The notes under the pieces are model-generated. The model was not told where the DNA came from, made no database searches, and saw only the letters and a list, made by a program, of their open reading frames with translations. Source: Faecalicatena_A orotica (GTDB lineage: Bacteria > Bacillota > Clostridia > Lachnospirales > Lachnospiraceae). From it: a DNA stretch of 64,000 nt. Location of the stretch: assembly GCF_040545875.1 (NCBI RefSeq), contig NZ_JBEPMR010000022.1; one strand, written 5' to 3'. Of the stretch, positions 42,302 to 51,349 are shown one piece after another (the first letter of the stretch is position 1; the number at the start of each line of letters is the position of its first letter). Both the position numbers and the translations under genes were made by a program.

Positions 42302-44014
42302 CTATTCCTCCCCTTCATTGAGGATAGAATCCCGAAGCTTTGTCAGGGTTACCTTCGTCTCAGCTGTCGTCTCTCCGAGCAGGCCCGCAATCTCCTGTGC
42401 AACCATCATCTGCTTTTCTATGACCTTCTGGGCCATCTCCACTGTTTCTACCTTCAGGTTGTAATGCTGTTCTTTAATCTTTTCTTCCCTCGTAATATCC
42501 TGGAAAGTAACAAGGACTGAATCCAGATTTTCGATATATACAATCGTCTCCTCCGCAGTCATCCTGCCATGTTCCAGCTGGATTTTCTTATGGATCACAG
42601 GCTCTTTGGTCCGCAGGGTTTCCTCGATATCGTCAGCCACGATAAACTCAAAAATATATCGCTGCACGGCCTCATCCCTGCCCACACCAAGCAGGTCCTG
42701 TGCCTTTTTATTGCATTCACGGATTCTTAAGGTGCTGTCTATGATGAAGATCATATTCGGTGTAACGTCCATCACGACGTTAGACATGGACTCGGCCTGT
42801 GTTAGTGCATATGGCATGCACATGGACAGTTCCGCCTTGTTCTGGCAGACCGCAATCGCTTTATCGCGGCAGGTCGGGTACCCGCACGCGCCACAATTGA
42901 GTTCATCCTCCACGGAATATTTCCCCGTGGATTTCAGCACCTCCCGGATTTCTTCCTCTGTAGGTACAGGGTCCTTAAGCCTGTTATCCTCAAATTGTTT
43001 GTACAGTTCCTCTGTACTCATGTCCGGAAGATTCCGCGCCGCTTTGTGGGATACCTCGTTTTCAATCTTTATCTTTGCCTTTACATAGGAGGTGTTCCAT
43101 CTGGCGGATGCCGGCCCTTTTGCACAGCCTCCCTCACAGACATTTGCCTCGATAAAGCAGTGGTCCAGCTCGCCTCTCTGAAGGCATTCCAGCATTTCCA
43201 TGCAGTTTGACAGGCCGTCCACGTAAACCTTGTGGTATGTATCTGCCTCTTCCTCCGCTACGACAGACTGTATCACACCGCCGCTGATCGGATACAGGCG
43301 GTTGACCTTCGGGTCCGGATTCCCCATCGGCCGGTCTTCACAGTCATGGATATTGATTCCGGCCTCTTCCAGCCAGATAGCAAGCTCTTCAAATGTCAGG
43401 ATGGCATCAATCGCACCAAATACCCTCTCATCCCCGATTGCCTCCTGTTTCTTGGCAATGCACGGCCCCAGAAATACTACCTTCACATCGTCCCCATATA
43501 CCTTTTTAATATAACGCCCGTGCGCCACCATCGGAGAAACGACCGGTGCCAGCAGGTCCACACAGTCCGGATAATACTTTTCAACCAGATCATTGACGCT
43601 TGGACAGCAAGTCGTGATGATATTCGGCATCTTCTTTTCGCGAATGATCTTCTTGTACTCATCCGTAACCATCGCCGCCCCCTCGGCAGTCTCACGAACC
43701 TCGGCAAAACCGAGTCTTTGCAGCGCATCCACCACCTGGCCGGGACGGTCAAACTCCAGTACGCCGAGATAAGACGGGGCAATCGAGATGATGGTCTTAA
43801 ACCCCTGTCTTAAGTATCCTTTCACCCGGTCCATGTCACTGGCAAACGTCTTCGCATTCTGCGGGCAGATCTCCATGCAGCGGCCACAGTTAATACAGTG
43901 GTCCTTCAAAATATGTGCCTGCTCATTCTGTACCGAAATCGCCTTTACCATGCAATAGCGCACACACTTATAACAGTGTCGGCATTTTGCATCCTTAAAA
44001 TCAATGACTCTCAT
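42302..44014 (-). CDS. hydS: Sensory [FeFe]-hydrogenase-like protein with PAS domain (HydS type)
   Basis: A 570-residue cytoplasmic protein. Order: two [4Fe-4S] motifs (Cys11-21 and Cys40-50), an H-cluster domain (about 70-310), an extra [4Fe-4S] domain (CGACGYPTC, Cys374-382, with Cys399), a PAS domain (about 405-510) and a helical tail. H-cluster ligands are kept: TTCCP (Cys136-137), GPC (Cys185), VCEGGC (Cys293, 297), but GPC replaces MPC and the Ala before the third motif is Val. Proteins of this build are considered H2 or redox sensors. It is coupled to the PP2C phosphatase that follows. Confidence 0.92.
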   Translation of the reverse strand: MRVIDFKDAKCRHCYKCVRYCMVKAISVQNEQAHILKDHCINCGRCMEICPQNAKTFASDMDRVKGYLRQGFKTIISIAPSYLGVLEFDRPGQVVDALQRLGFAEVRETAEGAAMVTDEYKKIIREKKMPNIITTCCPSVNDLVEKYYPDCVDLLAPVVSPMVAHGRYIKKVYGDDVKVVFLGPCIAKKQEAIGDERVFGAIDAILTFEELAIWLEEAGINIHDCEDRPMGNPDPKVNRLYPISGGVIQSVVAEEEADTYHKVYVDGLSNCMEMLECLQRGELDHCFIEANVCEGGCAKGPASARWNTSYVKAKIKIENEVSHKAARNLPDMSTEELYKQFEDNRLKDPVPTEEEIREVLKSTGKYSVEDELNCGACGYPTCRDKAIAVCQNKAELSMCMPYALTQAESMSNVVMDVTPNMIFIIDSTLRIRECNKKAQDLLGVGRDEAVQRYIFEFIVADDIEETLRTKEPVIHKKIQLEHGRMTAEETIVYIENLDSVLVTFQDITREEKIKEQHYNLKVETVEMAQKVIEKQMMVAQEIAGLLGETTAETKVTLTKLRDSILNEGEE

Positions 44015-44107
44015 GACTTTCTCTTCCTCCTGCTTTACAAGATTTTCTGGACTTTCAATTCCTATTTATTGTTACAAATTACCGGCAGAACCGCTGTTGC
44101 AGACATC

Positions 44108-45211
44108 TTAATCCGGGACAGGGCAGATTGCATTAACAAGCCTGTACACATCAGAAGACTCATCCACCGACGTAAAAGACGACGCATTAACCTCTGCTTT
44201 GAATATTGTTTCTTCACCAAAAGCCGGGGCAGCCGCATACTTTTCAAGAATCCCGACAAATGCCGCACTTGCCGAATCTATATCATAATAGGTGCCGTTC
44301 TGGAACTCATTCCACGCAGCTGTCAGACTATTGTTCGGAGTTATAACAACTTCAACTGTAAAGTCCATGATCCCGTTCTGCTTCGGTATTCCGACGGAAT
44401 AGCTGCACTGTTTTACAATATTTTTCACGGCTGCGCTGCACCGCTCACGATATGGCTGTGAGAGATCATCCGGGGGATCAAATGCGCCGCCCGACTCATA
44501 CCACGCCTGTGCCTCTTCCTGTGTCTTTCCTGAATGTTTCATAAACTGGGTGAATTCCCCTTTTAATGAGGCATCCAGATATGCCTGAAAAAAGTCCCGT
44601 AAATCCAGTACACTGCATACATCCTCATATGGTTTCATATAACCGTCCACGGCTCTGGACAAGGCCTTCTTTATCTCCTCTTCTGACACATTGTAGGAGC
44701 CATCCTTCTCTACTACAGTGAAATCCAATACCCTGCCGTCCAGGTTGATGATATGATCCTTCAGGGCTTTCTTATCCTCCTCAAGAAGTGCGGACACGGA
44801 TTGTGTAAGGTCTGTGTCTGACATTGCCTCCACATAAGCTGCATTTACTTCTTCCAGAGAGGCCTCAAGGTCAATTGGCTCATAGGATACCCTGGCCGTG
44901 TAGCTGCCATCCTTTTCATCAATCGAGGTAACCTGAAACTCCACTTCTGAATAAGCTTCGGCAAGGAAATCCAGATAAGGGGATTTTAATTCCTCCGGAA
45001 AGGTGAGGGTAAAATCACACATATCCTCCGTCTCTTTTATCCCTTTCTCCAGAAGCTCTGAGAAATCCACGGGTTCCCGTTTCAGAGAATCCAGCACAGC
45101 CTTTTTCACCCCTTCTTCCGGGTCCCTTTTCGGTGCAGTGCTGCAACCAGATAAAAAGGCTCCCGTAACCATAACTACTGCAAGAAATCCGCTTATTAAT
45201 TTTTTCTTCAT
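44108..45211 (-). CDS. Lipoprotein of unknown function
   Basis: A 367-residue exported protein. The signal peptide ends in the lipobox LSGC with Cys23, and the mature part is acidic, with two similar-looking helical halves but no motif I recognise. Such lipoproteins are common in clostridia. It lies 93 bp before hydS on the same strand and may be co-transcribed. Function unknown. Confidence 0.85.
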   Translation of the reverse strand: MKKKLISGFLAVVMVTGAFLSGCSTAPKRDPEEGVKKAVLDSLKREPVDFSELLEKGIKETEDMCDFTLTFPEELKSPYLDFLAEAYSEVEFQVTSIDEKDGSYTARVSYEPIDLEASLEEVNAAYVEAMSDTDLTQSVSALLEEDKKALKDHIINLDGRVLDFTVVEKDGSYNVSEEEIKKALSRAVDGYMKPYEDVCSVLDLRDFFQAYLDASLKGEFTQFMKHSGKTQEEAQAWYESGGAFDPPDDLSQPYRERCSAAVKNIVKQCSYSVGIPKQNGIMDFTVEVVITPNNSLTAAWNEFQNGTYYDIDSASAAFVGILEKYAAAPAFGEETIFKAEVNASSFTSVDESSDVYRLVNAICPVPD

Positions 45212-45265
45212 CTTGAAACTCCCCCTGTTGTATTGTCCTATTCCAACCTTTTTCTGCTGTTAATA

Positions 45266-45294
45266 ATTATAACTTATTTTATTGGTTTCATCAA
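45266..45294 (-). promoter_or_regulatory. Promoter of the lipoprotein-hydS-phosphatase unit
   Basis: On the minus strand a -35 TTGATG (45289-45294) and a perfect -10 TATAAT (45266-45271) are 17 bp apart, about 55 bp upstream of the lipoprotein start. It may serve the whole run down to 41125. Confidence 0.7.
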
Positions 45295-45429
45295 CGAAAA
45301 GCGGGCTCGTTTCTAACCTGATTCCTGGTACTTAGTTATTATTCACATCCAGCAGGGTGCACGGCATGGTCTGGGCATTAACGGTATTTATGCACAAAAT
45401 TACTGCTGCATTTTTGGGGAATACGTGAA

Positions 45430-45458
45430 TAGACTATTAGACTATAGTCTAGTACAAT
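45430..45458 (+). promoter_or_regulatory. Promoter with embedded operator for the amidohydrolase
   Basis: A -35 TAGACT (45430-45435) and a -10 TACAAT (45453-45458) are 17 bp apart. The perfect 14-bp palindrome TAGACTATAGTCTA (45438-45451) fills the spacer, the classic place for a repressor site. No regulator gene is adjacent. Confidence 0.65.
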
Positions 45459-45502
45459 AAGCTCAATATGCATCCATAGCAGATATGGGGAAAGGACAGA
45501 AT

Positions 45503-46720
45503 ATGATTATTAGTGCAAAGACAATCATTACAGGGGATGGCTCAACAGTCTTAAGGGACAGCGCTGTCAGAATCAATGAAAAGGGGCTTATTGAAAAGGT
45601 AGGAAGCAGGGAAGAGGTTGCCGCCGCCTATCCGCAGGAAACATTCAATGATTATGGGGATGCAACAATTATTCCGGGCATGTGCGATATGCACTGCCAC
45701 CTTGGATATTGGTACAGCCAGCCCGACAGCTTTAATTACAATGACCAGATGATTATGATGTATGCACTTCAGCATGCACAGGCGGCTTTTACAAAAGGTA
45801 TCACAAGCGTAAGAGACTGCTATTCACCGCATGGTGTCTGCAGGACGTTGAAAATGTCTGAAGAGAAAGGTTTTATTACAATTCCGAGAATCACGCACGT
45901 AGATGCGGGCATGTGTATGACAGGCGGGCACTGCTGGGATGAAGTGATTCAGGTCGACGGACCCTGGGCGATTCGTGCTGAGATCCGAAAGCAGGTCAGA
46001 GACGGGGCCGAATGGGTTAAGGTACTGACCAGCCACCGTTCCCACATCCCGGAATATACACAGGAGGAACTGGATGCCGCCGCAGATGAGTGCCACAGAA
46101 GAGGTATCAAATGTGTCGTTCACGCCGGAACACATCCTTCCATACAAATGTGTATCGATGCCGGATTCGATACGATCGAGCACGGCACATTTCTGACTGT
46201 CGAGCAGGCACAGCAGATGAAGGAAAAAGGAATCTCCTGGACACCTACAATCTTCGCATATACATATCTTTATGAAGTATGTAAAAAAAATATAGAAGAA
46301 GGAAATGCAGACGTATTCAGTGACCCGGTTGCTGCGAAAGAACAGAGGGATTATGCTTTCTACGAGCCTGCCTATGAATCTTACCGCGATAATTTTAAAA
46401 AGCTTTATGATACCGGCGTAACAGTCTGCACGGGAAGTGATATGGTCATGTACGGTGCCCCGGTCCTTCCTGTACAGCAGGAACTGACCTACATGGTGAA
46501 ATACGGCATCACACCGGTACAGGCTATCCAGACTGCAACAGCAAACCCGGCAAAGGTTCTGGGCAGGGAAGATGAACTTGGAATGATTAAAGAAGGACTT
46601 CTTGCTGATATTACAGTGGTTGACGGAGATTTGAGCGCTGACATTAATTGCGTATTTCAAACAAATACTGTATTCCTCGGTGGGAAAAAGGTTTATGAGC
46701 AGGGAACAAGATACGTTTAA
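45503..46720 (+). CDS. Amidohydrolase-family metal-dependent hydrolase
   Basis: A 405-residue enzyme of the imidazolonepropionase/prolidase-like amidohydrolase group. The metal ligands are visible: His-x-His in DMHCHLGYW, His in VVHAGTHPS, His in TIEHGTF and Asp in TGSDMVM. The start at 45503 follows AAAGGACAG; the ATG at 45485 has no ribosome site. Substrate unknown; related enzymes act on dipeptides, hydantoin-like or imidazolone compounds. It stands alone with its own promoter and terminator inside the hydrogenase island, so a functional link is not shown. Confidence 0.9.
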   Translation: MIISAKTIITGDGSTVLRDSAVRINEKGLIEKVGSREEVAAAYPQETFNDYGDATIIPGMCDMHCHLGYWYSQPDSFNYNDQMIMMYALQHAQAAFTKGITSVRDCYSPHGVCRTLKMSEEKGFITIPRITHVDAGMCMTGGHCWDEVIQVDGPWAIRAEIRKQVRDGAEWVKVLTSHRSHIPEYTQEELDAAADECHRRGIKCVVHAGTHPSIQMCIDAGFDTIEHGTFLTVEQAQQMKEKGISWTPTIFAYTYLYEVCKKNIEEGNADVFSDPVAAKEQRDYAFYEPAYESYRDNFKKLYDTGVTVCTGSDMVMYGAPVLPVQQELTYMVKYGITPVQAIQTATANPAKVLGREDELGMIKEGLLADITVVDGDLSADINCVFQTNTVFLGGKKVYEQGTRYV

Positions 46721-46765
46721 AAAAGCTAACAGGATTGGTCTTTACATATAGTCAAATTCACGGGA

Positions 46766-46808
46766 ATAAAGCAGCCGGAACTTGTTGAAAAGGTTCCGGC
46801 TGCTTTAT
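46766..46808. terminator. Bidirectional terminator between amidohydrolase and hydA2
   Basis: Sixteen-base perfect arms (46766-46781 and 46793-46808, core GCAGCCGGAAC/GTTCCGGCTGC) surround an 11-nt loop, with A and T tracts on the outside. It ends both convergent transcripts. Confidence 0.9.
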
Positions 46809-46819
46809 TTATGGTTTTT

Positions 46820-48562
46820 TTAATTGATGCTGCGTTTCACGTAGCTTGTATGTAAGATATGGTGTGCTTTCTCGCTTCCCGGCTCGCCTAAGTATTCTTC
46901 GTATACTTTCTTGATTGACGGGTTGTCGTGTGACTTGCGCAGTGTCTTTGCTGAATCGTTATCATACAGTACTTTTGCACGGATTGCACGAACATCCTCG
47001 AAATTACGCACATCAGCGTGTACCTGAGGCTGTCCGCCTCCGTTTACGCAGCCTCCCGGGCAACACATGATCTCAATGAAGTGATAATCTGCTTCCCCTG
47101 CACGGATCTTATCCATCAGTACCTTTGCATTGGATAATCCGGACGCAACCGCTACCTTGACATCCATTCCTGCGACATGGTAAACGGCCTCTTTGATACC
47201 TTCCGTACCACGCACATCTGTAAATTCTACATTTGCCAGTTCTTCCCCTGTCAGCTTCTCAACTGCTGTACGAAGAGCCGCTTCCATAACACCGCCAGTC
47301 GCACCGAAAATCACGGCTGCCCCTGTAGACTCTCCTAACGGGTCATCAAAACCTTCATCCGGCAGAACTCTGAAATCAATGCCTACCTTACGGATCAGGC
47401 GTGCAAGCTCTCTCGTAGTGATAGAAATATCCACATCCGGAACACCGGCTGCATTCTGGTCATCACGACCGATCTCAAATTTCTTTGCCGTACATGGCAT
47501 TACGCTGACACATACAATATCTTTCGGGTCAATCCCCATCTTCTCTGCATAATATGTCTTCGTGATCGCACCAAACATCTGCTGGGGTGATTTACAGCTT
47601 GACAGGTGATCCAGCAGGTCCGGATAATAGTGTTCGCAGTATTTGATCCATCCCGGTGAACAGGAGGTCATCATCGGCAGTACCCCGCCGTTCTGGACAC
47701 GTCCGAGGAATTCGTTTGCTTCCTCCATGATCGTAAGGTCCGCACTGAAATCTGTATCAAATACCTTGTCAAATCCGATTCTGCGCAGGGCTGCTGCCAT
47801 CTTGCCCTCCACGTCTGTTCCCATCGGATATCCGAATTCTTCCCCAAGTGCCGCCCTTACAGACGGAGCCGGCTGAACAACAACATGCTTTGTCGGGTCT
47901 GCGATTGCTGCGAGAACATCATCAACAAAATCTTTCTCATATAAGGCACCTGTCGGACATGCTGCAATACACTGGCCGCAGGATACACAGCTTGTGTCTC
48001 CCAGCCCCATATCAAAAGCGGAGCCGATAAATGTCTCAAATCCACGGTTGTTTGGTCCGATTACGCCTACTGCCTGCACTTTTTCACAGACTGCCGAACA
48101 GCGGCGGCAAAGGATACATTTGTTATTGTCACGGATCATATGCGGTGCGCTGTCATCCAGCTCATAGTGCGGAGATTCACCCGCAAAACGGTCCTCATCT
48201 TCTACCCCCAGTTCCTGGCAGAGTTCCTGAAGCTCACACTTCCCGCTTCTGACACAGGAAAGGCACTTCTTCTCATGATTAGAAAGGATCAGTTCCAGTG
48301 TACGTTTTCTGGACTCGATCAGCTGCGGTGTATTCGTCAGTACTTCCATGCCTTCATTGATCGGGTGTACACAAGCCGCAACCAGATTCCTTGCTCCTTT
48401 TACTTCTACAATACACATACGGCAGGCACCAATCTCATTGATGTCCTTTAAGAAACAGAGTGTAGGGATCTTGATCCCTGCCAGACGTGCTGCTTCCAGG
48501 ATAGTAGAACCTGCCGGTGCGCTGACATTCAAGCCATTGATTTTAATATTCACATTCTCCAT
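46820..48562 (-). CDS. hndD: [FeFe]-hydrogenase catalytic subunit of the second hydrogenase (HndD type)
   Basis: A 580-residue subunit with the same domain order as the protein at 33278: [2Fe-2S], His-ligated [4Fe-4S], two [4Fe-4S] and a complete H-cluster site (TSCSP, MPC, CCPGGC). The first motif reads TSCSPGW, so the second Cys of the usual TSCCP pair is Ser here; one Cys in this motif remains. L3 reads MCCPGGCVNGGGQP. It should be the proton-reducing subunit of an Hnd-type NADP/NAD-linked enzyme. A C-terminal helical tail ends in VKRSIN. Last gene of the operon, followed by a strong terminator. Confidence 0.93.
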   Translation of the reverse strand: MENVNIKINGLNVSAPAGSTILEAARLAGIKIPTLCFLKDINEIGACRMCIVEVKGARNLVAACVHPINEGMEVLTNTPQLIESRKRTLELILSNHEKKCLSCVRSGKCELQELCQELGVEDEDRFAGESPHYELDDSAPHMIRDNNKCILCRRCSAVCEKVQAVGVIGPNNRGFETFIGSAFDMGLGDTSCVSCGQCIAACPTGALYEKDFVDDVLAAIADPTKHVVVQPAPSVRAALGEEFGYPMGTDVEGKMAAALRRIGFDKVFDTDFSADLTIMEEANEFLGRVQNGGVLPMMTSCSPGWIKYCEHYYPDLLDHLSSCKSPQQMFGAITKTYYAEKMGIDPKDIVCVSVMPCTAKKFEIGRDDQNAAGVPDVDISITTRELARLIRKVGIDFRVLPDEGFDDPLGESTGAAVIFGATGGVMEAALRTAVEKLTGEELANVEFTDVRGTEGIKEAVYHVAGMDVKVAVASGLSNAKVLMDKIRAGEADYHFIEIMCCPGGCVNGGGQPQVHADVRNFEDVRAIRAKVLYDNDSAKTLRKSHDNPSIKKVYEEYLGEPGSEKAHHILHTSYVKRSIN

Positions 48563-48578
48563 ATTCTTCTACCCTCCA

Positions 48579-50366
48579 TTACTCTTTGTAAATTGCACCA
48601 AAACGGCATTTTTCCATACAAGCGCCGCACTTCACGCACTTCTCAGGATTGATCATATGCGGTTCTTTTACGCTGCCAGTAATTGCATCTGCCGGACATG
48701 TCCTTGCACATAATGTACAGCCTTTACACTTATCCGCATCAATCTTGTACTGAAGCAGTGACTTACATACGCCTGCCGGACATCTCTTGTCAACGATGTG
48801 TGCAATATACTCTTCTCTGAAGTATTTGAGAGTGGAAATTACCGGGTTCGGAGCCGTCTGTCCCAATGCGCAGAGCGAATTTGTCTTCAGATGGTTACAC
48901 AGCTCTTCCAGTTTATCCAGATCTTCCATTGTTCCCTGGCCTTTTGTGATCTTATCCAGAATCTCCAGCATACGTCTTGTACCAACACGGCATGGTGTAC
49001 ACTTTCCACAGGATTCATCTACCGTAAATTCAAGGAAGAACTTCGCGATATCAACCATACAGTTGTCTTCATCCATGACAATCAGACCGCCGGACCCCAT
49101 CATAGAACCGATCGCAATCAGGTTGTCATAGTCAATCGGAACATCGAAGTGTTCTGCCGGAATACATCCGCCTGAAGGACCACCTGTCTGTGCCGCTTTG
49201 AACTTCTTGCCATTCGGGACACCGCCGCCGATCTCTTCTACGATCTCACGCAGAGTTGTTCCCATCGGAATCTCAACGAGTCCTGTATTATTGATCTTGC
49301 CTCCGAGGGCAAAAACTTTTGTTCCCTTTGATTTCTCGGTTCCCATTGATGCGAACCATTCCGGTCCGTTCACAATGATCTGCGGGATATTCGCCAGTGT
49401 CTCAACGTTATTCAGAATCGTAGGCTTCTGGAACAGCCCTTTGAGTGCCGGGAACGGAGGACGCGGACGCGGCTCGCCCCTGCTGCCTTCAATAGATGTC
49501 ATGAGGGCAGTCTCCTCACCACAGACAAATGCACCTGCACCAAGTCTGAGTTCAATATCAAAATTAAATCCGCTTCCAAATATATCTTTGCCAAGCAGTC
49601 CGTATTCTCTTGCCTGTCCGATCGCGATCTCCAGACGTTTTACAGCGATTGGATACTCTGCACGCACATAGATGTATCCCTGTGAAGCACCGATTGCATA
49701 ACCCGCGATCGTCATTGCTTCGAGAACAACATGTGGGTCCCCTTCGAGTACGGAGCGGTCCATGAATGCTCCCGGGTCACCTTCATCGGCATTACAGCAG
49801 ACATACTTCTGGTCCGCATCATTTGCAGCCGCAAATTTCCATTTCAGGCCGGTCGGGAATCCTGCACCGCCCCTTCCCCTTAAGCCGCTGTCCAGAAGGA
49901 TCTGGATTACGTCTTCCGGAGTCTTCTGTGTCAGGACGGTTCCCAGCGCCTCATAGCCGCCGGTCCCTATGTATTCCTCAATATTCTCCGGATTAATGAC
50001 ACCGCAGTTGCGTAAGGCAACCCTCTTCTGCTTCTTATAGAAGTTGGTCTCATTCAGCGGCAGGATATCTTCTGACTTTGTTGTCTCATCGTAAAGAAGG
50101 CGGGTAACAACCCTTCCTTTGAGCAGATGCTCTGATACGATCTCCGGAATATCATCTTCCTGTACCATTGAATAGAAGGATCCTTCCGGGTATACGATCA
50201 TAATCGGTCCCAATGCACACAGGCCGAAGCACCCTGTCTTTACAACACCGACTTCTTCCTCCAGACCCTGGGCTTTGATTTCTTTTTCAAGTCTCTCTAT
50301 AATTCTCTGGCTTCCGGAAGAAGTACAGCCTGTTCCACCACAAACCAAAACATGTGAACGATACAT
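48579..50366 (-). CDS. hndC: NuoF-like flavoprotein subunit of the second hydrogenase (HndC type)
   Basis: A 595-residue protein: N-terminal thioredoxin-like [2Fe-2S] domain (CGGTGC and CFGLC), NuoF domain with the standard GRGGAGFPTG flavin loop and CGEETAL nucleotide loop, the CGKCTPC [4Fe-4S] site and a C-terminal two-cluster ferredoxin. I prefer the ATG at 50366 because GGAGG is 9 bp away; the ATG at 50372 is too close. It lies 18 bp after the HndB-like gene and 16 bp before the hydrogenase. Confidence 0.94.
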   Translation of the reverse strand: MYRSHVLVCGGTGCTSSGSQRIIERLEKEIKAQGLEEEVGVVKTGCFGLCALGPIMIVYPEGSFYSMVQEDDIPEIVSEHLLKGRVVTRLLYDETTKSEDILPLNETNFYKKQKRVALRNCGVINPENIEEYIGTGGYEALGTVLTQKTPEDVIQILLDSGLRGRGGAGFPTGLKWKFAAANDADQKYVCCNADEGDPGAFMDRSVLEGDPHVVLEAMTIAGYAIGASQGYIYVRAEYPIAVKRLEIAIGQAREYGLLGKDIFGSGFNFDIELRLGAGAFVCGEETALMTSIEGSRGEPRPRPPFPALKGLFQKPTILNNVETLANIPQIIVNGPEWFASMGTEKSKGTKVFALGGKINNTGLVEIPMGTTLREIVEEIGGGVPNGKKFKAAQTGGPSGGCIPAEHFDVPIDYDNLIAIGSMMGSGGLIVMDEDNCMVDIAKFFLEFTVDESCGKCTPCRVGTRRMLEILDKITKGQGTMEDLDKLEELCNHLKTNSLCALGQTAPNPVISTLKYFREEYIAHIVDKRCPAGVCKSLLQYKIDADKCKGCTLCARTCPADAITGSVKEPHMINPEKCVKCGACMEKCRFGAIYKE

Positions 50367-50384
50367 AATCATTAGCCTCCTTTA

Positions 50385-50768
50385 TTATTTTTCAGCGTTC
50401 TTCTGAGCCGCACCTAATGTATATTTTGTCACCACCTGGCCATCCAGCAGATGCATCCTCAGGACTTCCATCGCTTTTTCAGGAGTCATCTTCACATACG
50501 TTACTTTCTCCTTGCCGGGTTCGAGTACCTCAACGATCGGCTCATACTGGCACAGCCCGATGCACCCGGTCTGTGTAACACTGATATTCGTAAGTCCCTG
50601 CTCCTGGACAGCATCTGAAAGTGCTGTAAGTACAGGTCTTGCACCGCTTGCGATCCCACATGTTGCCATTCCAACGACAACCCTGATCTGGTCCTCACTC
50701 TCTCCGCGGATGCCGACTTTACCCTGCATCTTTTCTCTGATTGCACGTAATTCTTCAAGAGATTTCAT
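50385..50768 (-). CDS. hndB: Thioredoxin-like [2Fe-2S] ferredoxin (HndB type)
   Basis: A 127-residue protein with Cys in MATCGIASGA and the pair in TGCIGLCQYEP, the pattern of thioredoxin-fold [2Fe-2S] ferredoxins. The start at 50768 follows AGGAGG; a longer frame to 50966 overlaps the upstream gene and is not expected. It is an extra electron carrier found in four-subunit Hnd-type enzymes and is absent from the operon at 33278-37350. Confidence 0.92.
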   Translation of the reverse strand: MKSLEELRAIREKMQGKVGIRGESEDQIRVVVGMATCGIASGARPVLTALSDAVQEQGLTNISVTQTGCIGLCQYEPIVEVLEPGKEKVTYVKMTPEKAMEVLRMHLLDGQVVTKYTLGAAQKNAEK

Positions 50769-50784
50769 AAATTTCCTCCTAATA

Positions 50785-51345
50785 TTATATATCCGCTCCC
50801 TGGTCCGCCTCTGCCTTATTGGACTCCAGAAATTCCTTAATAAATCTGGAAACCTCCAGGTCCTGGAAGGATATCTCCCCACCCAGTATCTCCTTAAGCT
50901 CCTGAGTGTCCAGAACAAATTCGTTCTCATTATACCTGTAGGTATAGATAAAACGGATCTGCTCATTAAAGACTACCAGCGTATGTATTGTGGAACTAAT
51001 GTCCCCGAGCGGCATTCTGTCAATATGTGATAATTGAAAAACTGCTTTTACAACTGTCCCTTTACCAAGTTCTGACATAATGGAAAAGCTTCCTCCTGCA
51101 CTTTCTGCAGCCTGTTTGAAAAAAGGCACTCCCAAACCTACTCTTCTCGTAGTCCTAGTCGTGTAAAATGGGTCCTGCACCTTTTCTGTCTGCTCTCGTG
51201 ACATTCCGCATCCGTCATCTTGAATGGTGACGGTCAGAGTATCTTCTTCTGTCTGTACAAAAACCCTTATTTCAATAAGTGATGCTCCTGCACGCACAGA
51301 ATTCTCTGCTACATCCAATATGTTCAGTGATATTTCCGGCATCAT
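50785..51345 (-). CDS. HATPase-domain protein in the hydrogenase operon
   Basis: A 186-residue cytoplasmic protein. Residues 1-110 are a GHKL ATPase: N-box NILDVAENSVRAGAS, G1 DDGCGM, G2 segment VGLGVPFFKQAAE. There is no histidine phospho-acceptor domain, so it resembles a stand-alone kinase of the anti-sigma or HWE kind. The last 75 residues are unassigned. It begins 4 bp after the NuoE stop without a clear ribosome site, so it is translationally coupled. Homologues recur in Hnd-type operons of clostridia; role unproved. Confidence 0.88.
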   Translation of the reverse strand: MMPEISLNILDVAENSVRAGASLIEIRVFVQTEEDTLTVTIQDDGCGMSREQTEKVQDPFYTTRTTRRVGLGVPFFKQAAESAGGSFSIMSELGKGTVVKAVFQLSHIDRMPLGDISSTIHTLVVFNEQIRFIYTYRYNENEFVLDTQELKEILGGEISFQDLEVSRFIKEFLESNKAEADQGADI

Positions 51346-51349
51346 AGGC

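Noticed and set aside
50769..50966. Longer N terminus for the HndB-like protein
   Set aside because: The extra 66 residues overlap the HATPase gene, are basic and unlike the family; a strong ribosome site marks 50768 as the start.
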